Assembly (NCBI GenBank): GCA_005883625.1
Contig: VBDU01000076.1
Location: 62,001-126,000 of the forward strand
From: Chloroflexota bacterium
Lineage (GTDB): Bacteria; Chloroflexota; Limnocylindria; P2-11E
DNA length: 64,000 nucleotides
Reading direction: 5' to 3'
Every line of letters begins with the position of its first letter. Position 1 is the first letter of the stretch. Of the stretch, positions 42,478 through 50,435 are shown in pieces. Both the position numbers and the translations under genes were made by a program. Below the pieces are notes generated by a model, which saw nothing but the letters and a program-made list of their open reading frames with translations, searched no databases and was not told the DNA's origin.

Positions 42478-44060
42478 TGCTCGCCAGGGCCGTCGAACGC
42501 GTTCTCAGGTGGTCACTCCAGGCGTGGCGCGAGCTGTCCGTTGACGCCAAGGTCGTGGGCGCGGTCGCCGTCGCGAACTGGCTGCTGCTCTTCGGCAGCC
42601 ACACCACGGTCGCCGCCACGCACGACGTCCCGCTCTGGCAGCTCTTCCCGTTCGGCGCGGACGTCGCGTTCCTCATGGCCTGCGGCGCGCTCGCGGCGAC
42701 CTACCCGCTCCGGGACCGGCGCTCGGGGAGCTCGTTCACGACGCGCGATCGCGCGATCCATCTCGCGGCGATCGTCGTCGCGTTCGTCATCGTGCCGGCC
42801 GTCGCGTCGCTCGTCCTGCGCGAGACCGGACGCCCGTACACCTACATCCACGACGGCGCGCTCATGGTGGAGGAGGCAGCGCGCAAGCTCCTCCACGGGA
42901 TGAACCCATACGTCGCCGACTACCTGGACACGCCGATGTTCTACTGGCCGATGATCAACAACCCGGCCCTGTACCACCTGACCTACTTCCCGTTCATGTT
43001 CCTCGTCACGGTGCCCTTCGTGTGGCTCTTCGACCACGTCGGCATCTTCTGGGACCAGCGCTACCTCTACCTGCCCGCGTACGTCGCGACGCTCTGCGTG
43101 GTCCCGTTCCTCATTCCTCGCAGGGGCGAGCCCCCGCACCCCCTAGGGGTACACGACGGCGACATGCGCGCGCGCCTCGCGCTCACCGCGATCGTCGCCC
43201 TCAACCCGCAGCTCTTCCCGTTCGTCGTCGAGGGGCGCAACGACTTCTTCGTGCTCCTGCCACTCTTCGGCGCCGTGCTCCTGCTCCAGCGCGAGCGGCG
43301 CACGCTCGCGTCCCTCGCGTTCGCGGTCGCCGGCGCGGCGAAGCTGCACGCGCTCTTCATCCTGCCCTTCGTCGCGGTGTATCTCGTGGCAACGAGACGC
43401 CCGCGCACCGTCGGCGAGGCCTGGTCCGCGCTGTGGCGGCCCGCCTGGCCGGCGGCCCTCGTCCTCGCGGCGACCTTCGTGCCGTTCCTGGTGAACGACT
43501 TCGCCGCGTTCTACGACGACGTCGTGCGCTACAACGCCGGCGGCGCCGCCTGGACCTATCCGATCTCGGGCATGGGCTTTTCCGCATTGCTCCTCGCGCT
43601 CGGCGTCATCGAGTACCGCCAGGCGGACTTCCCGTTCGCCGCGGTCGAGATCGCCGTCGCCGCGCCGATCGCCGCGTGGTGGCTCGTGAGGCTGTGGCGC
43701 CGGCCGACGATCGCGACGCTGCTGTCGGGCTACGCACTCGCGCTTCTCGCGTTCCTCTTCTTCGGGAGGTACTTCCAAGGGAACTACCTCGGCTTCATCC
43801 TCGCGATCGCGTCGCCGGTCCCGTTCCTCGCCGTTCGTCCCGCTCGCGAGCAGCGTCGCTCGCGGCGGGTCCGGGACGTCGTCCGTGCTCGCGGGTCCCT
43901 TCGCCCGAAGCCTGCGGTTCAACCGGTCCCCCTGACGGCCGGCTTGCGGGGGGCGAGTCCCGCTCCGCCGTCCGGCACCCCAGCCGCGCCGCCTCCGACC
44001 GATCCTGTTCTCGAGCCCTCGCTCGAGCCGGCACCGGTCGTCGCGACCTCGGCGGATTAA
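42477..44060 (+). CDS. Integral-membrane glycosyltransferase, GT-C / GT87-like
   Basis: 527 residues from GTG at a TAGTG junction with truB. It has about ten hydrophobic segments between residues 35 and 460. The luminal or extracytoplasmic acidic loop LHGMNPYVADYLDTPMFYWP and the later EGRNDFFVLLPLFG plus AGAAKLHALFILP resemble GT87/DUF2029 mannosyltransferases that use polyprenyl-phosphate sugars. The last 70 residues are Pro/Ala-rich and cytoplasmic. A short insertion, RRGEPPHPLG, comes from a palindromic GC stretch (43123-43134). Acceptor unknown; probably envelope glycolipid or glycoprotein. Confidence 0.75.
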   Translation: MLARAVERVLRWSLQAWRELSVDAKVVGAVAVANWLLLFGSHTTVAATHDVPLWQLFPFGADVAFLMACGALAATYPLRDRRSGSSFTTRDRAIHLAAIVVAFVIVPAVASLVLRETGRPYTYIHDGALMVEEAARKLLHGMNPYVADYLDTPMFYWPMINNPALYHLTYFPFMFLVTVPFVWLFDHVGIFWDQRYLYLPAYVATLCVVPFLIPRRGEPPHPLGVHDGDMRARLALTAIVALNPQLFPFVVEGRNDFFVLLPLFGAVLLLQRERRTLASLAFAVAGAAKLHALFILPFVAVYLVATRRPRTVGEAWSALWRPAWPAALVLAATFVPFLVNDFAAFYDDVVRYNAGGAAWTYPISGMGFSALLLALGVIEYRQADFPFAAVEIAVAAPIAAWWLVRLWRRPTIATLLSGYALALLAFLFFGRYFQGNYLGFILAIASPVPFLAVRPAREQRRSRRVRDVVRARGSLRPKPAVQPVPLTAGLRGASPAPPSGTPAAPPPTDPVLEPSLEPAPVVATSAD

Positions 44061-44985
44061 CCTCGGCGTCATAGAGGCGCTTCAGGACTTCGCCGGGTGG
44101 CCTAGAGGGCCCATCCATGTAGCAATTGGTGTGTTCGATGGGGTACACCGCGGACACCAGGCGCTCATCGCCGAGCTCGCGCGCGGCGCGCGCGTCGCGG
44201 GGGCGACCGCGCTCGCGGCGACGTTCGACCCGCTCCCGATCCAGGCGCTCGCGCCCGGCGCGCCGCCGTCCGCGCTGTCCGACGCCGCCGAGCGCGCAAC
44301 GCTGCTACGGCGCGCGGGCGCGGACGCCGTCGTCGTGTTCCGCTTCGACGAGCGGTTCGCGGCGCTCGGGCCCGACGAGTTCATCGACCGCATCCGGGGC
44401 GCGGGCGAGGTGCGGCGGATCGTCGTGGGCCCGGACTTCCACTTCGGTCACCGGCAGGAAGGCGACGTCGAGACGCTCCGCGCGCGAGGCGCTCGAGACG
44501 GCTTCACCGTCGAGGTCGTGCGGCCGGTCGAGCGCGGCGGCGCGGTCATCAGCTCGACGCGAATCCGTAATCTGCTCCGCGCAGGCGACGTCGCCGATGC
44601 GGCCGATCTGCTGGGCCGTCCCTACGCGGTCCGCGGCACGGTCGTCCACGGGAGCAAGCGGGGCCGCGCTCTGGGCTTCCCGACGATCAACCTCGCTCTC
44701 CCGCGCGAGCGGCTGCTGCCGCGCGACGGCATCTACGCCATGTGGATCGAGATGGGCGAGGGGCGCTTCGCCGCTGCGGCTTCGCTCGGCGTGCGGCCGA
44801 CGTTCGGCGGCGGGGAACGCGTCCTCGAGGCGTACCTGCTCGACTTCTCGGGCGACCTCTACGGTGAAACGGTGGAGGCCGCGTTCGTCGCGCGGCTACG
44901 CGACGAGCTGGCGTTCGCGAGCCCGGCGGACCTCAGCGTGCAGATCGCCCGGGACGTGGAGGAGACCCGGAGGGCGCTCCGTTAG
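44056..44985 (+). CDS. ribF: Bifunctional riboflavin kinase / FAD synthetase, non-canonical start
   Basis: It makes FMN and FAD from riboflavin. The N-terminal FAD synthetase domain has IGVFDGVHRGHQAL and STRIRNLLRAGDV. The C-terminal riboflavin kinase has GTVVHGSKRGRALGFPTINL. About 309 residues from ATT 44056, which overlaps the previous stop; ATA 44071 is an alternative. The GTG at 44131 lies inside the nucleotide-binding motif and would leave no first strand. The family pattern (M-x-VIxxL ... HVAIGVFDG) supports a start near 44056-44071. truB-ribF proximity is common in bacteria. Confidence 0.9.
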   Translation: MNLGVIEALQDFAGWPRGPIHVAIGVFDGVHRGHQALIAELARGARVAGATALAATFDPLPIQALAPGAPPSALSDAAERATLLRRAGADAVVVFRFDERFAALGPDEFIDRIRGAGEVRRIVVGPDFHFGHRQEGDVETLRARGARDGFTVEVVRPVERGGAVISSTRIRNLLRAGDVADAADLLGRPYAVRGTVVHGSKRGRALGFPTINLALPRERLLPRDGIYAMWIEMGEGRFAAAASLGVRPTFGGGERVLEAYLLDFSGDLYGETVEAAFVARLRDELAFASPADLSVQIARDVEETRRALR

Positions 44986-45365
44986 TTCCAGGCGAGCGCG
45001 CCGGGCACGACGTGCCCGCTGTCGACGACTCTCCGCACGCGCCGTAACAGGTCCGTAATGTCGAACGGTTTTGCAACGACGTCGGCGACGCCGAGCTCGC
45101 TCGGCCCGGCGGATACGAACTCGCTCCTCCCGGTCACGAGGACGACGGGCACGCCGAACCGCTCCGTCATCGAGCGGGCCCAGAGGCGCACCGCCTCGAT
45201 CTCGGGCCGCATCACGACGTCGGTCACGATGACGTCGAGGGCCGGGACGAAGGGAATGGGGTCGGCCTGGAAGCCCTCGCAGACGCCGTAGCCGTCGCGG
45301 AGAAGGAGCTCGGCGATGGCGCGGCGGGTCGCGTAGTCATCTTCCAGCACGAGGGCGATCCGCAT
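44982..45365 (-). CDS. Single-domain response regulator
   Basis: 127 residues, a receiver domain only. It has the acidic pair Asp9-Asp10 (LVLEDD), phosphoacceptor Asp49 (VIVTDVV), Thr in LVTGR, and the conserved Lys in AKPFD. No output domain, so it acts through a partner or as a phosphate sink. No histidine kinase is nearby. It converges with ribF, overlapping by four bases, and is downstream of the ABC transporter genes on the same strand, separated by a strong hairpin. Confidence 0.88.
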   Translation of the reverse strand: MRIALVLEDDYATRRAIAELLLRDGYGVCEGFQADPIPFVPALDVIVTDVVMRPEIEAVRLWARSMTERFGVPVVLVTGRSEFVSAGPSELGVADVVAKPFDITDLLRRVRRVVDSGHVVPGALAWN

Positions 45366-45395
45366 GGCAGCGGATATGCATCTGCGGTGCCACGT

Positions 45396-45436
45396 CAGAG
45401 GGCGGCTCCCCGGTGGGAGAGCCGCCCTCTGTTTTT
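45396..45436 (+). terminator. Intrinsic terminator, plus-strand orientation
   Basis: Perfect 13-base arms CAGAGGGCGGCTC (45396-45408) and GAGCCGCCCTCTG (45419-45431), then five T. The T-run fits plus-strand transcripts, for instance read-through from ribF. On the minus strand the hairpin starts ten bases after the transporter stop but lacks a T-run, so there it may only stabilise the 3' end. Confidence 0.8.
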
Positions 45437-45440
45437 GTCG

Positions 45441-46532
45441 CTACTTGCTCTGGGCCTTCTGCGCGAAGCTGTTGTCGAAGAGGTTGTTCACGTCGACCTT
45501 GTCGTCCGGCTTCACGTTGCCGCACAGGGTCGGGTTCACCTTGCAGTCCTCGACGTTCATCTTGAGCACGTTCTGCGCGCCGGCGGGGTCGATGAGGCCG
45601 TCCGCCGAGACGTAGCCCTTCGCTGCGTCGAGCGTCTTCACGTAGAGGTCCACGTCGTCGCCGGTCACGCTCTTCGGCAGCTTCGCGGCGATGTCCTTCG
45701 ACGGCGTCGCCTGGATGTACTTGTTCGTCTTCACGAGCGCGTTCACGACCCGCTGGACGACGTCCGGGCTCTTGGCGATGAAGTCGGCGGTCGTGACTGC
45801 CCCGGTGAACTGGTAGGACCCGCCAATGAGCTCGGTGGTGTCCTTCACCGTTCGGTAATCCTTGAGGATGAAGCCCTTGTTCGCCGCGACGTACTGCGTG
45901 ATGTACGGGTCCGAGTTGATGCAGGCGTCGGCCCCCTTCGAGTCGAGCGTCGCGGCCATCGTGCCCGAGCCGCACGGCTTGAAGGTGTAGTCCTTGTCCT
46001 GCACGAGCCCGGCCTGGTTGAGCGCGTATGTGAGCACCACGTGTGTCCCAGTGCCCTGCCCCGTCGCTCCGACGGTCTTGCCCTTGAGATCCTTGAGGGT
46101 CTTGACCGTGTCCTTGAGCTCGTTCCGGACGACGATCGCGGCGCCCGGCGTCTTGGAGAAGGAAACGACCATCTTCGTCGGCTTCCCAGCGATCTGTGCC
46201 TTGATGGACTGATCCATCGAGTTGCCCGTGAACTCGACCGAGCCGGAGAGGAGGGCGGTCGCCGCGTCGTTTCCCGACGCGGAATAGCTGAGCGAGACGT
46301 CGAGGTTCTCGTCCTCGAAGTAGCCGAGCGCCTTCGCGAGGTCCCATGAAAGGTAGTTGAGCGACGCGGCCGACCCGATCGCCACCTTGATCGCGGCGCG
46401 CGGCGGCTTCGTCGGCGCGGCGGACGCGGCGGCGGTGCCTGCCGCCTGGCTGGCGGCCGGTGCCGCGCCGCCGCCGCACGCGGCCGCGAGGAGCAGCCCG
46501 GCCAGCGCGAACCCGAAGCCTCGCTTTGTCAT
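45441..46532 (-). CDS. ABC substrate-binding lipoprotein, SsuA/NMT1 type
   Basis: 363 residues, with GGAGG about six bases before the ATG. Signal peptide with lipobox AAAC (Cys19). The periplasmic-binding fold of the nitrate/sulfonate/taurine group is seen in KVAIGSAASLNYLSWDLAKALGYFEDENLDV, LLSGSVEFTGNSMDQ and LKGKTVGATGQGTGTHVVL. Three Cys in the second half may form disulfides. It is the last gene of an ATPase-permease-binding protein operon. The solute could be an alkylsulfonate, a thiamine precursor or similar; not resolvable. Confidence 0.9.
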   Translation of the reverse strand: MTKRGFGFALAGLLLAAACGGGAAPAASQAAGTAAASAAPTKPPRAAIKVAIGSAASLNYLSWDLAKALGYFEDENLDVSLSYSASGNDAATALLSGSVEFTGNSMDQSIKAQIAGKPTKMVVSFSKTPGAAIVVRNELKDTVKTLKDLKGKTVGATGQGTGTHVVLTYALNQAGLVQDKDYTFKPCGSGTMAATLDSKGADACINSDPYITQYVAANKGFILKDYRTVKDTTELIGGSYQFTGAVTTADFIAKSPDVVQRVVNALVKTNKYIQATPSKDIAAKLPKSVTGDDVDLYVKTLDAAKGYVSADGLIDPAGAQNVLKMNVEDCKVNPTLCGNVKPDDKVDVNNLFDNSFAQKAQSK

Positions 46533-46555
46533 GATGTCCTCCACCCTGTCGTCGA

Positions 46556-47377
46556 TCAGTGCTCCCGGCGCGGCTTCCAGCGAGAGAACGCCCCCTCCGC
46601 GAGCTGCAGCCCCGCGTCGAGCAGGAGCGCCAGCGCCGCGATGAGCACGATACCCCCGAAGACACCCGTCGAGTCGAAGAACGCCTCCGCGGTCGCGATG
46701 CGACGCCCCAGTCCGGCGTTGGAGCCGATGTATTCGGCGACGACGGCGCCCGCGAACGCAAAGCCCGCGCTCGTTCGCAGGCTGGCGACGATCGCGCTGA
46801 ACGCGGCCGGGAGGAGCACCTGCGACGTTACGTCCCGGCGCCGGGCACCGAGCACGCGGACGTTGTCGACGAGGGTCTGGTCCACGTCCCGGATCGCCGT
46901 GAACGTGGCGAAGAAGACGATGAAGAAGACGAGCGTGACGCCGAGCGCGACCTTGCTCTGCAGGTCGATGCCGAAGGCGAGGATGAACACCGGGGCGAGC
47001 ACGAGGCGGGGGATGGCGTTGAACATCGACAGGAGCGGATCGAACGCCTTCCCGAGAAGCTCGTTGCGCGCGAAGAGGTAGCCGATCGCGACCCCGAGGA
47101 GCGTGCCGATGACGAACCCGAGGATCGTCTCGAGCAGCGTGATGCCGATGTCCCGGTAGATCGACCCCTGCCCGAGGCCCTCCGCGAACCAGCCACCGAT
47201 CCGCGGGACGAAGAGGGAGGGCCGCGAGTAATAGAACTTGTCGAGGATGCCGGCCTGCCCGAGCACCTCCCAGGCCCCGATGAAAAACGCGATCACCGCG
47301 AGCTGGATGGTCCGGACGAACCACGTGCGCCGGGTGAGGGGGACCGCGGTCGTCGCGGTCAGGTCGAGCGTGCTCAT
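46556..47377 (-). CDS. ABC transporter permease, SsuC/TauC type
   Basis: 273 residues with six predicted membrane helices. The cytoplasmic coupling loop is DNVRVLGARRRDVTSQVLLPAAF. ATG overlaps the ATPase stop (ATGA). MFNAIPRLVLAPVFILAFGI is the typical BPD_transp_1 segment of the nitrate/sulfonate family. It works with the ATPase and binding lipoprotein beside it. Confidence 0.93.
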   Translation of the reverse strand: MSTLDLTATTAVPLTRRTWFVRTIQLAVIAFFIGAWEVLGQAGILDKFYYSRPSLFVPRIGGWFAEGLGQGSIYRDIGITLLETILGFVIGTLLGVAIGYLFARNELLGKAFDPLLSMFNAIPRLVLAPVFILAFGIDLQSKVALGVTLVFFIVFFATFTAIRDVDQTLVDNVRVLGARRRDVTSQVLLPAAFSAIVASLRTSAGFAFAGAVVAEYIGSNAGLGRRIATAEAFFDSTGVFGGIVLIAALALLLDAGLQLAEGAFSRWKPRREH

Positions 47378-48165
47378 CCTGCCTCGAGGCTGCGCTTGTA
47401 CGAGCGCGCGACCTCGTCGCGCAGGTCCGCCCAGGCGCGCTCGTACAGGGCCACGAACTCGGGCGCGAAGCGGATCTCGGTGACGTTCCGAGGGCGGGGG
47501 AGGGCGACCGGGTAGCGCGCCTTGATCGTCCCGGGGCCCGCGGTCATGACGACGATCTCGTCCGAGAGCGCGATCGCCTCCTCGAGATCGTGCGTGATGA
47601 AGAGCACTGTCTTGCCCGACGCGCCCCACAGGTTCAGCAGCTCGTTCTCCATGAGATTGCGGGTCTGGACGTCGAGGGCGCTGAACGGCTCGTCCATCAG
47701 GAGCACCGACGGATCGCGGACCAGCGACTGCGCGAGCTGCGCGCGCTTGCGCATCCCGCCCGACAGCTCGTGCGGGTAGTTGTCGATGAACGGGCCGAGC
47801 CCGACGCGGACGATCCATTCCTTCGCGCGCGCCGGATCGCGCTCCCCGCGAAAGCGCAGCGGCAGCTCGACGTTCTCGCGCACCGTCCGCCAGGGCAGGA
47901 GCGCGTCGCGCTGGAAGATGAAGCCGACGTCCGTGCGGACACCGGTCACGCGGCTGCCGAGGAGCGTCACCTCGCCGACCGTGGGCGGCAGGAGCCCCGA
48001 GACGAGGCCGAGGAGCGTCGACTTCCCGCACCCCGACGGCCCCACGACCGACACGAAACGTCCCGCGGGGATGTCGAGGTCGACGTGCTCGATCGCGAGG
48101 TACGGCCGCTTCCGCGGCGGCCGGTAGACCTTCGCGACGTCGCGGAGCGAGATCGCGGGCGCCAT
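47374..48165 (-). CDS. ABC transporter ATP-binding protein, SsuB/TauB type
   Basis: 263 residues. Walker A GPSGCGKST (about residue 42), Q-loop IFQRDALLPW, signature LSGGMRKRAQLAQSL, Walker B LLMDEPFSALD, and the H-loop in FITHDLEEAIALSDEI are all present. The C-terminal helices are typical of the nitrate/sulfonate group. First gene of the three-gene importer. It begins nine bases after the GIY-YIG gene. Confidence 0.95.
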   Translation of the reverse strand: MAPAISLRDVAKVYRPPRKRPYLAIEHVDLDIPAGRFVSVVGPSGCGKSTLLGLVSGLLPPTVGEVTLLGSRVTGVRTDVGFIFQRDALLPWRTVRENVELPLRFRGERDPARAKEWIVRVGLGPFIDNYPHELSGGMRKRAQLAQSLVRDPSVLLMDEPFSALDVQTRNLMENELLNLWGASGKTVLFITHDLEEAIALSDEIVVMTAGPGTIKARYPVALPRPRNVTEIRFAPEFVALYERAWADLRDEVARSYKRSLEAG

Positions 48166-48173
48166 CCGCGGGA

Positions 48174-48932
48174 TTATCTCCGCGCCGCGTCGACCTCCTG
48201 TGGGCGCCAGTCGCGCACGAGCCGCTCCACCCGCTCGGGCGCGACGGGCTGCGTGATCCACGAGATCCCCGCGATCTGCGCCTGCACCCGCGCGGCGCCC
48301 TCGAACGCGGTCGTCGCCGCCGCGGCGTCCCGGCTCGCGACGAGCCGCTCGATCGCCCCGGCCACCGCCCGTGGGTCGCGCTCGAGGACGGCGAAGAGCT
48401 CCGCGCGCAGGGTCGGTGCGTCCGCGGCCCCGAAGCCACGGCTCCTTCCGAGCTCTCGCGCGACGCGCGAACTGCCGCCCAGCGCGTGCGCCACGGGGAA
48501 AAGGAAGTTCAGCGCCTGCGCGGCGTGGCGTGCCGGCGTCGACCCGAGGTAGGGGCCGAACGAGCGCGCCTGCGGATCGGCGTCGCGCGCGAACGCGAGG
48601 CCGGTCCCATCGTCGTATCGCAGGTACGCCTCGACGGAGTCCGCGACGATCCAGTTGTACGGCGGGCACGACGCCTCGAGGAGACGGCGCTCGACGAACG
48701 CGGCCTCGTGCTCCGAGGCGCACTCGAGCACGTCGACCGCGGCGATCCGCCGCGCCATGCGGCGTAGATGCGGCCGGTCCCGGAGGTCGCCCCAGTAGCT
48801 GCGGACCCGCGAACGGAGCTCGGCCGCGCGACCGACGTAAAGGACGCGACCGCGCGCGTCCCGGAAGCGGTAGACGCCGGGCGAGCGCGGGAGCGTGGCG
48901 AGGCGATCCGCCAACGCGCCCGCCGCCGGCAT
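48174..48932 (-). CDS. GIY-YIG nuclease-domain protein (UvrC N-terminus-like)
   Basis: 252 residues. The ATG at 48932 overlaps the GNAT stop (ATGA). The GIY-YIG domain occupies about residues 17-95: GVYRFRDARGRVLYVGRAAELRSRVRSY, with Glu in ECASEHEAAFVERRLLEASCPPYN. A later AFEGAARVQAQIAGI resembles the UvrBC-contact helix. It lacks UvrC's RNase H-like and HhH domains. Comparable stand-alone proteins (Cho, or epsilon-like) nick DNA 3' of lesions. Here the partner and role are unknown. Confidence 0.82.
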   Translation of the reverse strand: MPAAGALADRLATLPRSPGVYRFRDARGRVLYVGRAAELRSRVRSYWGDLRDRPHLRRMARRIAAVDVLECASEHEAAFVERRLLEASCPPYNWIVADSVEAYLRYDDGTGLAFARDADPQARSFGPYLGSTPARHAAQALNFLFPVAHALGGSSRVARELGRSRGFGAADAPTLRAELFAVLERDPRAVAGAIERLVASRDAAAATTAFEGAARVQAQIAGISWITQPVAPERVERLVRDWRPQEVDAARR

Positions 48933-49981
48933 CAGGCGGTGCCGCCCTCCGCGTACCGGCGCGCGTCGCCGATGCCGATCTCCCAGATGATCGAGGCCCA
49001 CACTGGGGCGAAGCCCAGGCGCGTGTTGATCGCGAGCATCGGTGCGTTCGCGTCCGCATTACCCGTGCGCACGAAGCGCGCGTTCGGCCACTCGCGCAGC
49101 GCGCGCGCGAGCATCGCCGCCTTGAGCCACTTCCCGAGGCCCCGTCCGCGATGCGCTGGGATCACCGCCGTGCCTTGCTGCGAGATGACGTGCGGGATCT
49201 TCGGGTCGTAGGTGAGCTCGGTGAAGCCGGCGGTGTCGCCGGTCGCTTCGTCGATCACCAGGGCGAGACGGCGCTCACGCCCGGCCTCACGACGCGAGCG
49301 GTCCCACTCGCGGATGAGCTCCGGCGTGTGATGCCAGTCCTCGATGCCGGATTCGCCGCGCGGCGCCGTGTTCATCGTGTCGTACGCGACGATAACGTTG
49401 CGCACGAGGGCATCCGGCACGTCGGCGTCGATCCACTCGAGCCGGTACCCCCCGGGCCGGAGCGCGCTCCACTCGCGCACGAGATCGCGATCGAGCTCGC
49501 GTAGGTCGAGCTGGTTCACGTGCGCACGGAGCGTCTCGTGCGCGCCGATGCGGCGCGCGAACGCCTCACCGGCCGGGACGCGGTCGTTCGTGTAGTGCTC
49601 GAACACGATGTCGTCGCCGTCGCCCGCCGAACGGACGACCTCGCGGTAGAGCGCGCGGCCGATCCCGCGTCGGCGGTGCGCCGGCAGGACGCTCACGCCG
49701 GCCTCGCGGAGATGCTTGTTCGTGTCGGCCACGAACTGCCCGAGGGAGGCCTGCGCGACGACCGTTCCGGCAGCGTCCCGCGCGAGCCATTCCCGCATCC
49801 GGAACATTTTGGGCCGCGCCCGCGCGCGGGCCGCGATCGCCGCGGCCGGCACGGGCGGATCGTCCGGGAGGTACTCACGCTGCAGCGCGTTGCGCAGCGC
49901 CGCGACCTCGGCGACGAGCGGCTCAGGCGCGCTCGGGAGGTCGAGCTGCTCGATCGTGAACGCGCGAGAGGCCGTCTGCAT
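48932..49981 (-). CDS. Tandem GNAT acetyltransferase
   Basis: 349 residues. Two GNAT domains: the first has [21 protein letters not shown] (about residue 95), the second [21 protein letters not shown] (about 270), each with the Q/RxxGxG/A acetyl-CoA loop. The layout resembles mycothiol-synthase-like two-domain GNATs, though that identity is not supported by any specific motif I can see. It heads the minus-strand operon. It is divergent from rpsO, 140 bases away. Confidence 0.85.
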   Translation of the reverse strand: MQTASRAFTIEQLDLPSAPEPLVAEVAALRNALQREYLPDDPPVPAAAIAARARARPKMFRMREWLARDAAGTVVAQASLGQFVADTNKHLREAGVSVLPAHRRRGIGRALYREVVRSAGDGDDIVFEHYTNDRVPAGEAFARRIGAHETLRAHVNQLDLRELDRDLVREWSALRPGGYRLEWIDADVPDALVRNVIVAYDTMNTAPRGESGIEDWHHTPELIREWDRSRREAGRERRLALVIDEATGDTAGFTELTYDPKIPHVISQQGTAVIPAHRGRGLGKWLKAAMLARALREWPNARFVRTGNADANAPMLAINTRLGFAPVWASIIWEIGIGDARRYAEGGTA

Positions 49982-50121
49982 CGGTCTTGCATCATGGCAT
50001 TCGTCGCGCCACGCGCTCCGTCAATTTCGGCATAGAGACGGACTCGCGACGTGGCCAGCGCACGGCCGACCATTCTTTTCCGGTAGACTTCATCGCGAAG
50101 GAAATCAAGAAAGGACAACGG

Positions 50122-50394
50122 GTGCCGTCAGCAACGATCCCCAACAAAGGCGAGGTCATCGCGGCCAACCGCCGCGATGCGAAGGACACCGGTTCGCCGG
50201 AGGTCCAGATCGCCATCCTCACCGCGCGGATCAAGCACCTCACCGAGCATCTGCGGACCGCGCACCACGACAGCGCGAGCCGTCGCGGTCTGCTCATGAT
50301 GGTCGGCCAGAGGCGACGGCTCCTCGCCTATCTGCACCGAAAGAGCCCGGAGCGCTACCAGGAGATCCTCGGGCGACTCGGTCTGCGGCGGTGA
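50122..50394 (+). CDS. rpsO: 30S ribosomal protein S15
   Basis: 90 residues, standard S15 length. GTG at 50122 with AAGGA about seven bases upstream. It contains [21 protein letters not shown] and [29 protein letters not shown]. It binds 16S rRNA in the central domain, and in many bacteria represses its own message. rpsO-pnp is a conserved pair. Confidence 0.96.
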   Translation: MPSATIPNKGEVIAANRRDAKDTGSPEVQIAILTARIKHLTEHLRTAHHDSASRRGLLMMVGQRRRLLAYLHRKSPERYQEILGRLGLRR

Positions 50395-50435
50395 GCCCCG
50401 CGTAGGTCTCGCGCCGGCATCCGAGCAAACACCAC

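Noticed and set aside
45385-45441. Hairpin read as the terminator of the minus-strand ABC operon
   Set aside because: On the minus strand no T-run follows the stem; the T-run fits the plus strand only.
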